The notes under the pieces are model-generated. The model was not told where the DNA came from and did no database searches. It saw only the letters and a program-made list of their open reading frames with translations. From an uncultured Microbulbifer sp. (GTDB lineage Bacteria; Pseudomonadota; Gammaproteobacteria; Pseudomonadales; Cellvibrionaceae), in NCBI RefSeq assembly GCF_947498635.1, contig NZ_CANMKV010000009.1, forward strand, positions 1-64,000: a stretch of DNA of 64,000 nucleotides. Reading direction: 5' to 3'. The position numbers and the translations under genes were made by a program. Position 1 is the stretch's first letter. Every line of letters starts with the position of its first letter. Shown in pieces: positions 25,000-34,524 of the stretch.

Positions 25000-27024
25000 A
25001 TGCGCACATCTCTGCTTTCGGTATTGTCCGGCGCGGTCGGGACAGGCCTGCGCGTTATCGGTTTTACCCTGTGTGGTCTGCCACTCGTCTCCAATGCGGC
25101 TGATGCCGACAATAGCGAGGCGCTGCAGGACCTGTTCTTTGGTGCGGCTATGTATTACGCGCACCAAGATAAATACTTCGATGCGATTGTGGCCCTGGAT
25201 TCCGAGTTGGCCCAGTTCCATCGCCTGGATGAGCCGGAGTTGGACCCATTCAGTACACATCTGGGGCAGGCGGAATTTTCCGTCGGCGACCTGGAGCTCT
25301 CCTACCGTATGCACCGGGAAGCGGGCCGCGCGATTGAGGCGGTGCTCAAAGGCAATGTCTCCCAGGAAGTGCGCAATGAGGCGGCCTACCGCCTGGCCAA
25401 GATTCACTATCACAAGCAACAACCCCTCAATGCTCTGCATGCACTGGAAATGATCGAAGGGCGGGTACCCCTACGTGTGCGTGCGGATGAACAATTTCTG
25501 CGCGCTCGGGTATTTATGGAGCTTGGGCGTCTTAAAGAAGCCGTGGAGCTGCTCAAAGATCTGAAAGGTGAGGAATCCCTGGATGGCTTTGTGGAATTCA
25601 ACCTGGGTATTGCCCAGCTGAAATCCGGTGAAGAGGCGCGCGGTGTATTGGAGTTAACGGCTCTGGGCAAGCGCCGCAGCAGCGACCCCGCCGATCAGGC
25701 GCTGTACGACAAAACCAATTTGCTACTCGGTTCCCACCTGATGGAGGCCGGCGAATTGCAGTTGGCGCGTCCCTATTTTGACCGGGTGAATCTCGAGGGT
25801 CCATTTTCCAATAGGGCTCTACTCGGTGCCGGCTGGGTTGAGGCCCGCGCGGGGCGTTACGATCGTGCATTGGTGCCCTGGAAAATGTTGCAGAACCGCA
25901 AGGGCACCAATGAAGCTGCGCAAGAAGCCATGCTCGCAGTGCCTTATGCCTACGGCAAGCTGGACGTACACAGTACCGCAGCGATTAATTACGGTCGCGC
26001 CCTGGATGCCTTCGGCCGTGAAATCGATACGCTGACGGCATCGATCGATAGTATTCGCGAGGGTAAATTTCTCGAAGCCCTGCGTCGGAAAGAAGCCACC
26101 CAGGTGCAAAACTGGGTGGTAGCCCTGCGCAATCTGCCCGAGGCGCCGGAGACACACTATCTCCTCGACCTGATGGCCTCCAATGATTATCAGGAGTTCC
26201 TGCGCAATTACCGCGATCTGAACGAACTTTTCGAACGCAATAAAGAGTGGCTTAAGAATCTCACGGCTTACGAAGATATTATCAGCGTGCGCCGAGCTTA
26301 CTATGAACCCCTATTGCCGCAGCTCGACGATCAATTCCGCACCCTGGATGCGCGCATCAAGTTGCGTATGGAGCAGCGGGATCAATTTTCCAGTCGTATT
26401 GAGCAGATGCTGGTCTCCCGCCGCCCGGAATATCTTGCCACCGCCGAAGAGCAGGAGGCCCGCCTGCAGCTACTGCAGTTACACAAGCAAATTGCGCGCA
26501 ACCCGCGGGGTTTTACCGAGGAGACCCGCAGCCGCTTGGAGCGCCTCCAGGGTATTTTGGCGTTGCGTCTCTCGACCGAGTATCACGAGCGCCTAACGGA
26601 AGCGTATAAGCACCTACAGGCACTAAATACAGAGATTGAAAAACTGCAAACGGTTTACCGCTCCTATGTGCGCAGTCGCCAGGCCGCTACCCACAGTTAC
26701 ACCGGGTATAACAAAGATATTCAGCGTTTGCGCGCACAGATTCGCGCTACCCAGCGGCGTCTTGAGACGTTGATGGCGCGCCAGGGCAGCATGCTTGAAG
26801 CGCTCGCTATTCAAGAGCTGGAACGCCGGCGCACTCAGTTGGAGAGTTACCAGATTAAAGCGCGCTTTGCTCTGGCCGACAGTTTCGACCGTGCCAATGA
26901 ATTGCAGGAGCAGCGCGAAGATGAACGCAAGATTGAGCAGCTCCGCGAGGCCCAGCCGGAAGCGCTGCCCGAGGGCAACCCGCCCGAAATGGAAGTGCAG
27001 GACAACGCAGGGAGTGAAGGGTGA
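25000..27024 (+). CDS. Periplasmic TPR and coiled-coil protein
   Basis: This 674-residue exported protein has a signal peptide ending near LVSNAADA (about 33). The first half has TPR-like helical pairs: FGAAMYYAHQDKYFDAIVAL, EAAYRLAKIHYHKQQPLNAL, RARVFMELGRLKEAVELL, and ALLGAGWVEARAGRYDRAL. From about 440 the sequence becomes long charged coiled coil (LDARIKLRMEQRDQFSSRIE, and RLRAQIRATQRRLETLMARQ), with an acidic tail. It overlaps the next gene by 4 bp. It probably serves as a periplasmic scaffold linking the inner-membrane motor to outer-membrane parts, comparable to TPR proteins in Glt-type machines (inference). Confidence 0.8.
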   Translation: MRTSLLSVLSGAVGTGLRVIGFTLCGLPLVSNAADADNSEALQDLFFGAAMYYAHQDKYFDAIVALDSELAQFHRLDEPELDPFSTHLGQAEFSVGDLELSYRMHREAGRAIEAVLKGNVSQEVRNEAAYRLAKIHYHKQQPLNALHALEMIEGRVPLRVRADEQFLRARVFMELGRLKEAVELLKDLKGEESLDGFVEFNLGIAQLKSGEEARGVLELTALGKRRSSDPADQALYDKTNLLLGSHLMEAGELQLARPYFDRVNLEGPFSNRALLGAGWVEARAGRYDRALVPWKMLQNRKGTNEAAQEAMLAVPYAYGKLDVHSTAAINYGRALDAFGREIDTLTASIDSIREGKFLEALRRKEATQVQNWVVALRNLPEAPETHYLLDLMASNDYQEFLRNYRDLNELFERNKEWLKNLTAYEDIISVRRAYYEPLLPQLDDQFRTLDARIKLRMEQRDQFSSRIEQMLVSRRPEYLATAEEQEARLQLLQLHKQIARNPRGFTEETRSRLERLQGILALRLSTEYHERLTEAYKHLQALNTEIEKLQTVYRSYVRSRQAATHSYTGYNKDIQRLRAQIRATQRRLETLMARQGSMLEALAIQELERRRTQLESYQIKARFALADSFDRANELQEQREDERKIEQLREAQPEALPEGNPPEMEVQDNAGSEG

Positions 27025-30000
27025 AAGCCTTAACCAAACACGTGAAACCGTTTGCTAAACAGGGGCGTTCCCTTGCCCTGTATCGCTGCGTACTGGCCGT
27101 TGCCGTACTGCTGCTCAATGCCTGTGCGGTAAACAGTGGTAAGACCATTGGCAGCTTGCAAAAAGTCGATATCGAGATTGAAGAGGAGTATATCGACGGA
27201 AGCCTGGAGAAGGCTCTGGCCAGTTATCAGCGCTACCTGCAGGAAACCCCGGAATCCAACCTTACTCCCGAGGCAATGCGCCGAATTGCCGACCTGAAAA
27301 TCAAGCAGGCACACCGCGCGGAAGATGAAGCCATCGATGGTATTGCCACCGCCACGACAAGCAGTGGTGTTGTTGTGGCCATCGATGCCGCGCAAGTGAC
27401 CGCGGAAAATACGCTGGATGCGCCCGCTGAAGTTGCGGCGACCGTTACGCAGGCGAAAACCGTAACGCCAGAGGAGCGTGGCGGAGCGGAGTCGGATGCA
27501 GAATTTGAGGCGCGCGCCAGTGGGAGTGTGGATGTGGCCGCAGATACGGCACCGCTGGAGTCTCCTGCGGAGGACCCCGATGCGCTCATGTCGGCGAATG
27601 CCCGTGAGGCCATCAAGCTGTATCTCGATCTGCTGAAAAAATATCCTCTGTACGATCGCAATGACCAGGTGATGTACCAGCTCTCTCGCGCCTATGAGGA
27701 AGCCGGCCAAATTGATGCAGCGGTCGATGTGTTGCGTCAGCTGGTAGCAAAGTATCCCGGCTCCCGCCATATCGATGAGGCCTGGTTTCGTCTGGGCGAA
27801 TACAACTTTACCCGTAAAAAATACCTGGATGCCGAAGAATCTTACGGCAGGGTGATCGATATGGGGCCTGTATCGAGTTTCTACGAGCTGGCTTTGTACA
27901 AGCGCGGCTGGTCCCTATTCAAGCAAGATATGTACGAGATGGCACTGGACGATTATATCGCCATGCTCGATTACAAAGTTTCTCAGGGCTACGATTTCGA
28001 TCAGCAGAGCAACAATGTTGAGCGCAAGCACGTGGAGGATACCTTCCGCGTGGTGAGTTTGAGCTTCTCTTATATGGAAGGCCCGGATTCCATCGTTGAT
28101 TATTTTTCACGTAAGGGCGCGCGCGAGTATGAATACCTAGTGTACAGCCAGCTGGGTGAGTACTACCTGGATAAGCGTCGCTATCAGGATTCGGCAAAAT
28201 CCTATACCGCCTTTGTTGAACGCAATCCGTTGCACCGGGTTTCCGCGGACTTTTCCATTCGTGTTATTGAAATTTATGGCAAAGGTGGGTTTCCCCGGCT
28301 GGTGCTTGATGCGAAGAAATCCTTCGCCAACACCTACGCACTCAGTGCTGAGTACTGGAACGTATTTGATATTAATGAATATGGGGAAGTGGTCGAGTTC
28401 CTACAGGCTAACCTGATTGATCTGGCCAGCCACTACCATGCGGCTTATCAGAATAAAAAGCTGAAGGATAAAAAAGGCGAGCACTACCGCGAGGCCATTC
28501 ACTGGTATCGCAGCTACCTGCAATCCTTCCGTGAGACTGAGCGCGCGCCGGAAATCAACTACCAGCTCGCTGGCCTGATGCTGGAAAATCGCGACTTCCA
28601 CGGCGCCGCCCTGGAATACGAGCGCACCGCCTACGAATATCCGGCCCACAAGGATTCCAGTGAGGCGGGTTATGCGGCGGTATACGCTTATCGCGAGCAT
28701 TTGGGCAACAAACTGAAAGATGCCGGTGTCGATCTGCGCGCACCCCTGCTGCGCGAGATTATTCGCTCGTCCCTGACTTTTGCCGATACCTTTGCGCAGC
28801 ATGGCAAGGCGCCACAGGTGATGTTGGGGGCGGTCGAGGATCTATACGGGCTCAAAGACTACGCACCGGCCATAGAAAATGGCCGCCAGTTGCTAGAAAA
28901 ATTCCCCGCTGCAGAGCAGGAGATACGTCGCTCCGCCTGGATGTTGGTGGCCCACGGCTCCTTTGATACCCAGGCATTTGCCGATGCAGAAGTGGCCTAT
29001 GGGGAAACTCTGAATCTCACGGCGGCGGATGCCAAAGATCGTGCAAACCTTGTCGATAACCTGGCTGCGTCTATTTATCAGCAGGGGGATATGGCGCGTC
29101 AGCAAGAGGACCATGTTACAGCGGCCGCGCACTTCCTGCGTATTCGCGCAGCAGCTCCCGGTGCGACTTTGCTGGCCACGGCAGAGTACGATGCTGCCGC
29201 CTCCCTGATTGTGCTGAAAGATTGGAGTCAAGCCGCCTCGGTATTGAACAGTTTCCGCAGGAATTTCCCCGAGCATGAGTTGGCAAAAGATGTCACCAAG
29301 AAACTGGCCGTGGTCTACCAAGAGAGTGGCGAACTCTTGTTGGCGGCTGCGGAATTTGAGCGAATTGAACGCGAGTCCGAGGACGAAGACATTCGCCGTG
29401 AGGCCCTGAGCCAGGCGGCAGATCTCTACAGTGCGGCGAAGGATAGCGGCAAGGCTCTGGCGGTATTGCGTCGCTACGTGAAGCTGTTCCCCAACCCCAT
29501 GGAACCGGCGCTTGAGACGCGGCAGAAAATTGCCGATCTCTATAAAACGGCCGGAGAGCAAAAACGCTATATGCGCGAGCTGCGCGAGATGGTGCGTATA
29601 GAGTTGCGCGGCGGTTCACAGCGCAGTGATCGTACCCGCTACCTGGCTGGTAGCGCCGCCCTGCAGTTGGCTGAGCCCAGCTATAAGGCCTTTGCCCAGG
29701 TGGCGTTGGTGAAGCCTATCGAGCAAAACCTGAATTTGAAGCGCAAGCGTATGAAAAAAGCGATCAGCGATTTTTCGGCCTTGATTGATTATCAGGTGGC
29801 GGACGTGACCGCTGCGGCGACTTATTACCTCGCGGAAATCTATCTGCATTTTAGTGTCTCCCTGAAAGAGTCCGAGCGTCCCGGTAATTTGAGTGCGTTG
29901 GAGCTGGAAGAGTACGAGTTGGCCCTGGAAGACCAGATATACCCCTTCGAGGAAAAAGCGATTTCCGTGCACGAGAAAAATGTTGAGTTACTCGGGGTGG

Positions 30001-30164
30001 GTATTTACAACCCCTGGGTCGACAAGAGTATCGGCAAGCTGGCTGGGCTGGTGCCGGCCCGTTATGCACGGGCTGAGGAAGCTGGTCGGTATCTGCAAAA
30101 CATTGTGCCTTTACCGCCGCAACCGGAGCAGATGGATGCCGGTGAAGCAGTTTCCGGTCAGTAA
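27021..30164 (+). CDS. Large TPR lipoprotein
   Basis: This 1047-residue protein starts at GTG 27021, overlapping the previous stop. It has a lipobox LLNAC at about residue 35 with Ala at +2 (outer membrane) after a long basic n-region. TPR and YfgC/BamD-like helical repeats run through most of it: LEKALASYQRYLQETPESN, REAIKLYLDLLKKYPLYDRN, SRAYEEAGQIDAAVDVL, FRLGEYNFTRKKYLDAEESY, and more to about 900. A low-complexity Ala/Thr/Glu region (about 110-190) interrupts the first repeats. It is comparable in role to GltE-like TPR lipoproteins, but sequence alone cannot show that. It is coupled on both sides in the operon. Confidence 0.85.
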   Translation: MKALTKHVKPFAKQGRSLALYRCVLAVAVLLLNACAVNSGKTIGSLQKVDIEIEEEYIDGSLEKALASYQRYLQETPESNLTPEAMRRIADLKIKQAHRAEDEAIDGIATATTSSGVVVAIDAAQVTAENTLDAPAEVAATVTQAKTVTPEERGGAESDAEFEARASGSVDVAADTAPLESPAEDPDALMSANAREAIKLYLDLLKKYPLYDRNDQVMYQLSRAYEEAGQIDAAVDVLRQLVAKYPGSRHIDEAWFRLGEYNFTRKKYLDAEESYGRVIDMGPVSSFYELALYKRGWSLFKQDMYEMALDDYIAMLDYKVSQGYDFDQQSNNVERKHVEDTFRVVSLSFSYMEGPDSIVDYFSRKGAREYEYLVYSQLGEYYLDKRRYQDSAKSYTAFVERNPLHRVSADFSIRVIEIYGKGGFPRLVLDAKKSFANTYALSAEYWNVFDINEYGEVVEFLQANLIDLASHYHAAYQNKKLKDKKGEHYREAIHWYRSYLQSFRETERAPEINYQLAGLMLENRDFHGAALEYERTAYEYPAHKDSSEAGYAAVYAYREHLGNKLKDAGVDLRAPLLREIIRSSLTFADTFAQHGKAPQVMLGAVEDLYGLKDYAPAIENGRQLLEKFPAAEQEIRRSAWMLVAHGSFDTQAFADAEVAYGETLNLTAADAKDRANLVDNLAASIYQQGDMARQQEDHVTAAAHFLRIRAAAPGATLLATAEYDAAASLIVLKDWSQAASVLNSFRRNFPEHELAKDVTKKLAVVYQESGELLLAAAEFERIERESEDEDIRREALSQAADLYSAAKDSGKALAVLRRYVKLFPNPMEPALETRQKIADLYKTAGEQKRYMRELREMVRIELRGGSQRSDRTRYLAGSAALQLAEPSYKAFAQVALVKPIEQNLNLKRKRMKKAISDFSALIDYQVADVTAAATYYLAEIYLHFSVSLKESERPGNLSALELEEYELALEDQIYPFEEKAISVHEKNVELLGVGIYNPWVDKSIGKLAGLVPARYARAEEAGRYLQNIVPLPPQPEQMDAGEAVSGQ

Positions 30165-30187
30165 CAACAAGAATGGAGTTGAGGGTT

Positions 30188-30772
30188 ATGCAAGCAAGAT
30201 TACCAATCGTATTCCTGTTGAGTGTCGCGCTGTTCTTGAGTGGCTGTGCGGGCAATCAGGGGGCTAATGGCAAAATCACCGATTATTCTTCGGTGCGGGT
30301 GTCCGGCAGTGTAAATCGGGATTTTGAGCGATCCCTGGAATTTATCGCCAATAAGGAGTTTGTCAAGGCGATCGAATTACTGGAAACGGTGGTGCAGCGG
30401 GAGCAGCGCCTGCCGGCGCCCTTTATTAATTTAGGGATTGCCCACTATCAGGTTGGCAATGAAAAAAAAGCAGAAGAGGCTTTTCTCAAAGCCTTGACGC
30501 TCGATGCCGAGCACCCGGTTGCCACCAATGAACTGGCCGTGCTTTACCGCAAGCAGGGCCGCTTTGCCGATGCGCGTAAAATTTATGTGAATGCCTTGGC
30601 AGAAAACCCCGAATACCTGCCTTTAATTAAAAATCTAGGCATATTGTGTGATCTCTATCTGCAAGATCTCCAGTGCGCTCTGGCACAATTCCAGCAATAT
30701 GTGCAACTGGAGCCAGAGGATCAGGATGTATCCATTTGGCTGGCGGATCTTAAGCGGAGGGCGGACAAGTGA
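30188..30772 (+). CDS. Small TPR lipoprotein
   Basis: This protein of about 194 residues has lipobox LSGC and Ala at +2, predicting the outer membrane. I chose ATG 30188, with GAGGG just upstream, over the ATG at 30173. Three or four canonical TPRs follow: APFINLGIAHYQVGNEKKAE, EAFLKALTLDAEHPVATNEL, AVLYRKQGRFADARKIYV, and LKNLGILCDLYLQDLQCALA. PilF/PilW-type pilotins look similar, so a pilotin-like role in outer-membrane assembly of a neighbour is possible. The stop overlaps the next start (TGATG). Confidence 0.85.
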   Translation: MQARLPIVFLLSVALFLSGCAGNQGANGKITDYSSVRVSGSVNRDFERSLEFIANKEFVKAIELLETVVQREQRLPAPFINLGIAHYQVGNEKKAEEAFLKALTLDAEHPVATNELAVLYRKQGRFADARKIYVNALAENPEYLPLIKNLGILCDLYLQDLQCALAQFQQYVQLEPEDQDVSIWLADLKRRADK

Positions 30773-31092
30773 TGGTGCAGTCTAAATGGGTTTTGCCATT
30801 AATTTTTACTTTCGCCGCCTTTCCTATGGCGCAAGCCCAGTCACAAGATGGAGAAGAAACACAATCCACTGAAAAAAAAGTGGACTCAAAAGTAAAGGAA
30901 CTGTCGGGCATCTCCATTATTGGTAACAAGGAAGCGCCCAAGTCTCTTTATATTGTCCCCTGGAAAAGTTCCGAGGTGGGTGTCGAAAGTGATCTTGTTT
31001 CCAGTTTGATGGACGACAAGCTCAAGCCGCTCGACAAGGAAGTTTTCATGCGTGAGCTGGAGTTCTACCAGCTCAGCCTGTCCGGCGACTAA
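30772..31092 (+). CDS. Short exported protein of the envelope-machine operon
   Basis: This protein of about 106 residues has a signal peptide (MVQSKWVLPLIFTFAAFPMA, cut near AQA-QSQ). A charged linker and a compact C-terminal motif follow (APKSLYIVPWKSSEVGVESD, ending with FMRELEFYQL). The start is ATG 30772 in the TGATG overlap; GTG 30769 is in frame one codon earlier. I know no function. Its place between the TPR lipoprotein and exbB suggests a small periplasmic subunit. Confidence 0.75.
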   Translation: MVQSKWVLPLIFTFAAFPMAQAQSQDGEETQSTEKKVDSKVKELSGISIIGNKEAPKSLYIVPWKSSEVGVESDLVSSLMDDKLKPLDKEVFMRELEFYQLSLSGD

Positions 31093-31161
31093 CGCCGTCC
31101 TTTCTCTGGCGGAAGCCAGAGCAGCAACCAATTACTGCAGTATTTCTCAAGAGGGTTTGTA

Positions 31162-31947
31162 ATGGACTTTTTCAATAGCGTCATCGATTTTTTCCAGACG
31201 GGCGGTACTTTTATGTACCCGATTCTTGTGGTGGCTGCCCTGGGTGGCGCCGTGGCCATTGAGCGATTTATTCGCCTGCACTACGAGCGTCACACCAACC
31301 GAGCCATGTGGGATAAATTACAGCCGATTCTTTCCAGTGGAGATTTCGATCGCGCGCGTAATCTGGTCAAGCAGGATAACTCCAGTGTGGCCAAACTGCT
31401 TTCTATGGGCCTGGCCCGTCAGGGTGCGGTACGCCGTCGCGAAGATATCGAAATCGCGATGGAAGAGAGCATGATGGAAATTACTCCTCAGCTGGAAAAG
31501 CGTACTCCCTACGTAGCGCTGTTTTCTAATATCGCCACACTCTTGGGTCTGCTCGGTACCATTATGGGTCTGATCGAGGCCTTTACCGCGGTAGCCAACG
31601 CCAACCCGGCAGAGAAGGCCGATTTGCTCTCTGCCAGTATTTCGGTAGCGATGAACACCACTGCATTTGGTTTGATGACCGGTATTCCCCTGTTGATTGT
31701 GCATGCACTGCTCAACTCCCTCACCGGTGAAATTATCGATAGCCTGGAAATGGTTTCCGTTAAAGCCTCCAACCTGATCGACAGCTCAACCCGCCGCCGT
31801 TTCGAAATCGATGCACCCAGCACAGAAAGTAAGCCTGCAAATAAAAGCAAATCTAAAAGCAAGGCGGAAAGTAAGTCTGACAAACAAGCCGAAGCGCAGC
31901 CAGCGGCTGAGGCCAATACCGAAGAACTGCAAACGGAAACTGCGTAA
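31162..31947 (+). CDS. exbB: MotA/TolQ/ExbB proton-channel protein
   Basis: This 261-residue inner-membrane protein has three membrane segments (about 17-35, 118-142, 158-182). The ExbB/TolQ core is present: TPYVALFSNIATLLGLLGTI, then GLIEAFTAVA, then SVAMNTTAFGLMTGIPLLI. It forms the stator-like pentamer that conducts protons with ExbD. The C-terminal tail is unusual for the family: a Lys/Ser/Ala-rich stretch of about 50 residues (KSKSKSKAESKSDKQAEAQP). It overlaps the first exbD by 1 bp. The gene symbol is by family only; this is not the iron-transport exbB. Confidence 0.9.
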   Translation: MDFFNSVIDFFQTGGTFMYPILVVAALGGAVAIERFIRLHYERHTNRAMWDKLQPILSSGDFDRARNLVKQDNSSVAKLLSMGLARQGAVRRREDIEIAMEESMMEITPQLEKRTPYVALFSNIATLLGLLGTIMGLIEAFTAVANANPAEKADLLSASISVAMNTTAFGLMTGIPLLIVHALLNSLTGEIIDSLEMVSVKASNLIDSSTRRRFEIDAPSTESKPANKSKSKSKAESKSDKQAEAQPAAEANTEELQTETA

Positions 31948-32552
31948 TGAGAAGGCGGCGCCACGGGAGAGATAAAGAAGCCCCGGAGCTGGACATCACC
32001 GCCTTCTTGAACCTGATGGTGGTGCTGGTGCCGTTCCTGCTGGTATCGGCCGTGTTCTCACGGGTCACAATTCTGGAGTTGAATATGCCCAGTGGGGCCG
32101 GCGGTGGAGCACCGGATGATCCCGCGGTCACGGTGGAAGTTGTTGTGCGCACGGAGGCACTGGAAATCAGCGACGGCGAGAAGGTAATTGCGCGCTTCCC
32201 CAACTTGAATGCCAGCGAGGAGGGAGAGCCTGCTCAGGCGGTAGCTACCGCTGGGGAAACCTCGGCGGGAGAGGCGACCGAAGAGGGCGAGGCTTTAGCG
32301 CTGCTACCAACGGCAGAGGTGTACGACCTGAAAAAACTCACTGAGTTTTTGTTACAGGTAAAAGCCAGCTACCCGGAGAAAACCGATTCCATCCTCCTGA
32401 TGGAGGCGGATATTGCCTATGAGCATCTGGTTGGTGTCATGGATACTGTACGCGGAGCCGAAGTGCGCGTAGAGGGTAGTGACTCCAGCGATCCGGATGC
32501 CGTGGAGAGGGTGGAGTTGTTTCCCGATATTTCCATAGGAGATGCGCCGTGA
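31947..32552 (+). CDS. exbD: ExbD/TolR-family protein, first copy
   Basis: This 201-residue protein has a short basic cytosolic N-terminus and a single membrane helix with the proton-carrying Asp: ELDITAFLNLMVVLVPFLLV. A periplasmic domain follows that ends in the TolR-like segment VKASYPEKTDSILLMEADIA. An Ala/Glu/Gly-rich insert (about 90-125) is not typical. The ATG overlaps the exbB stop, and the stop overlaps the second exbD by 4 bp. It probably dimerises with, or pairs with, the second ExbD inside the ExbB ring. Confidence 0.9.
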   Translation: MRRRRHGRDKEAPELDITAFLNLMVVLVPFLLVSAVFSRVTILELNMPSGAGGGAPDDPAVTVEVVVRTEALEISDGEKVIARFPNLNASEEGEPAQAVATAGETSAGEATEEGEALALLPTAEVYDLKKLTEFLLQVKASYPEKTDSILLMEADIAYEHLVGVMDTVRGAEVRVEGSDSSDPDAVERVELFPDISIGDAP

Positions 32553-33100
32553 AACATGAAAGCCGACGTATGAAGCGTATGGCGCGCAGCCATAAGCGCA
32601 AAAAAACCACGGGGATGAACCTCACCTCATTGATGGATGTATTCACCATTTTGGTGTTCTTCCTCTTAACCAACACTTCCAGTAATGAAGCGTTGGAGCC
32701 GCCCAAGGTGATCACTCTGCCGGATTCGGTTGTAGAGACTAAACCCAGGGAAACCGTGACCTTGATGGTGACGGATGAGGAGATCTTGGTGGAATCCAAT
32801 TCTGTGATTGCTACCAGTGAGGTGCTCGAGAGTGAGGGAATCATTATCGAAGCCATCAAACAGGCCATGATTGCAGAGATGGGTAAGGCGATTGGCGTGG
32901 CCCAGGCCACTGCCCAGGCATCTGCCGAGACAGAAGAGGGCGCGGTCGAGGGTGACATTGAGCCGGAACTACCGGAAGTCAATATTCTCGCGGACCGAGG
33001 TATCCCGTTCAGTTTGCTTAAGAAGGTGATGTCCAGCTGTACAGAAGCGGGTTACACCAAGGTATCACTGGCGGTTATTCAGAAAGCATCTCAGGGTTAA
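32549..33100 (+). CDS. exbD: ExbD/TolR-family protein, second copy
   Basis: This 183-residue paralogue of the preceding protein starts at a codon overlapping its stop. The Asp-bearing helix is NLTSLMDVFTILVFFLLTNT. The periplasmic domain has an acidic insert (TEEGAVEGDIEPELPEVN) and ends with VMSSCTEAGYTKVSLAVIQK, the conserved ExbD/TolR C-terminus. Two ExbD proteins next to one ExbB is the arrangement seen in AglRQS-type motors and in some Ton systems. Confidence 0.9.
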   Translation: MKHESRRMKRMARSHKRKKTTGMNLTSLMDVFTILVFFLLTNTSSNEALEPPKVITLPDSVVETKPRETVTLMVTDEEILVESNSVIATSEVLESEGIIIEAIKQAMIAEMGKAIGVAQATAQASAETEEGAVEGDIEPELPEVNILADRGIPFSLLKKVMSSCTEAGYTKVSLAVIQKASQG

Positions 33101-33109
33101 TGGAAGTTT

Positions 33110-34489
33110 GTGAATAATTTTCTTCAACAACAGCAGGCGCTCAGCGATTCGCTCGAGGCGGTCCGCCAGCGCATGCACCTGCTCGAGGATGAGCGGCAGC
33201 AGATCGAAGCGCAGCTGGCCGAATTACAGGCCCACGGCACCAAGTACCAGTTGCTCGATGAAATTTCTGAACGCCTGCGCCAACTCGAAGAGGTTGGCGC
33301 CGGGGAAATGTTCTGGGCTGACGACTACCGGGAAGGCGTCACCGAGCAGGTTATTGAGCGAGTCGGGAAATCTACCCGCAGCTTCAATGACAACCTCGAC
33401 CGCTTGCATCAAAGTCGCCGCGATGTCCTCGATAAAATTGAATACAGCAATGAGGAAATTTTTGCCCTGGATGAGCGCGCCGATGAGTTGCGCCGCGAGG
33501 AAGAGGAGTCCCGCTACGAATTTGAGGTCACCCGTGAATTCGAACAGCCGGATTTTCGTCCGATGGTTATGCCCTGGCATACCCAAGGTGAGGACGAGAA
33601 ACGTTTCCGTCTCTGCGTCTTTGCTTCATTGTTTATGGCTGCTTTACTGGGGTATCTGGTACCGCTCTACACGTTGCCGGAGCCCGAGAGTCAGGTGGTT
33701 GAGATTCCTGAACGCCTAGCCAAGCTGGTTATCGAAAAGAAAACCAAGCCGAAGCCTCCGCCCGAACCGGAGAAGGCCAAGCCCAAAAAAGAGGAGAAGA
33801 AACCCGAGACCAAGCCTGAGCAGAAGGTGGCTAAGCAAGAGCCTAAGCCCACCAAAACTGAGAAGAAGCAGGCACGCAAGAAAGCGGAGCGCGCAGGCGT
33901 TCTGGCCTTTAAGGATAACTTCCAGGATCTTATCCAGGATGATCTGGATAACCGCCTCGGCCAGCAGACCCAGTTGAGTACGGCGGGTAAGAAAGAAGAT
34001 CGCAGCCAGCGCTCTCTGATTGCTTCAGCGGCAGCCAAGGGCAGCGGTGGTATTAACACTTCGAATGTGAGTCGCAATGTAGCTGGAACTGGTTCCTCCC
34101 TCGGCGGTGTTGAGTTTACCCGTGCGGAGAGTTCGATTGGTAACGAGGGTGACTTCGCTGGTGAGGATCGTCCGCTGAGCGACGGTGTGGGTCCATCGCG
34201 TACCGACGAGGAAATCCAGATTGTCTTCGATCGCTACAAGAGTGCTTTGTATCGTATCTACAACCGCGAGCTGCGAAACAATCCGGCCCTGCAGGGTAAG
34301 ATGGTCCTGAAGATCACCATCGAACCCGATGGTTCCGTTTCCCTTGCACAAGTGGAGTCCAGCGATATGGATTCGCCGGCGCTCAATGCCAAAATTGTTG
34401 CACGGGTCAAGCGGTTTAACTTCGGTGAAAAGGCTGGTGTGCCAACAATCACCATTCTCTATCCGATCGATTTCTTGCCTCAGAGCTAA
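33110..34489 (+). CDS. AgmX/PglI C-terminal-domain protein (TonB-like transducer) with cytosolic coiled coil
   Basis: This 459-residue protein starts at GTG 33110. The first 165 residues are cytosolic coiled coil (LRQRMHLLEDERQQIEAQLA-like heptads, EEESRYEFEVTREFEQ). A membrane helix follows at about 166-186 (CVFASLFMAALLGYLVPLYT), then a Pro/Lys/Glu-rich spacer (KPKPPPEPEKAKPKKEEKKP). The C-terminal 90 residues are the AgmX/PglI TonB-like domain (IQIVFDRYKSALYRIYNREL through YPIDFLPQ). It would carry force or energy from ExbB/ExbD across the periplasm. A large cytosolic coiled coil is not part of classical TonB and suggests a cytoplasmic partner. Confidence 0.88.
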   Translation: MNNFLQQQQALSDSLEAVRQRMHLLEDERQQIEAQLAELQAHGTKYQLLDEISERLRQLEEVGAGEMFWADDYREGVTEQVIERVGKSTRSFNDNLDRLHQSRRDVLDKIEYSNEEIFALDERADELRREEEESRYEFEVTREFEQPDFRPMVMPWHTQGEDEKRFRLCVFASLFMAALLGYLVPLYTLPEPESQVVEIPERLAKLVIEKKTKPKPPPEPEKAKPKKEEKKPETKPEQKVAKQEPKPTKTEKKQARKKAERAGVLAFKDNFQDLIQDDLDNRLGQQTQLSTAGKKEDRSQRSLIASAAAKGSGGINTSNVSRNVAGTGSSLGGVEFTRAESSIGNEGDFAGEDRPLSDGVGPSRTDEEIQIVFDRYKSALYRIYNRELRNNPALQGKMVLKITIEPDGSVSLAQVESSDMDSPALNAKIVARVKRFNFGEKAGVPTITILYPIDFLPQS

Positions 34490-34498
34490 CCTGGGTTC

Positions 34499-34524
34499 CC
34501 CCTTCCTGCGCCAGCGGGAAGGGG
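34499..34524 (+). terminator. Hairpin after the motor operon
   Basis: CCCCTTCC/GGAAGGGG forms an 8-bp stem around a 10-nt loop, starting 9 bp after the AgmX-protein stop, and TCATTTT follows. It would at least attenuate transcription into the giant gene, allowing different subunit levels. Confidence 0.6.
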
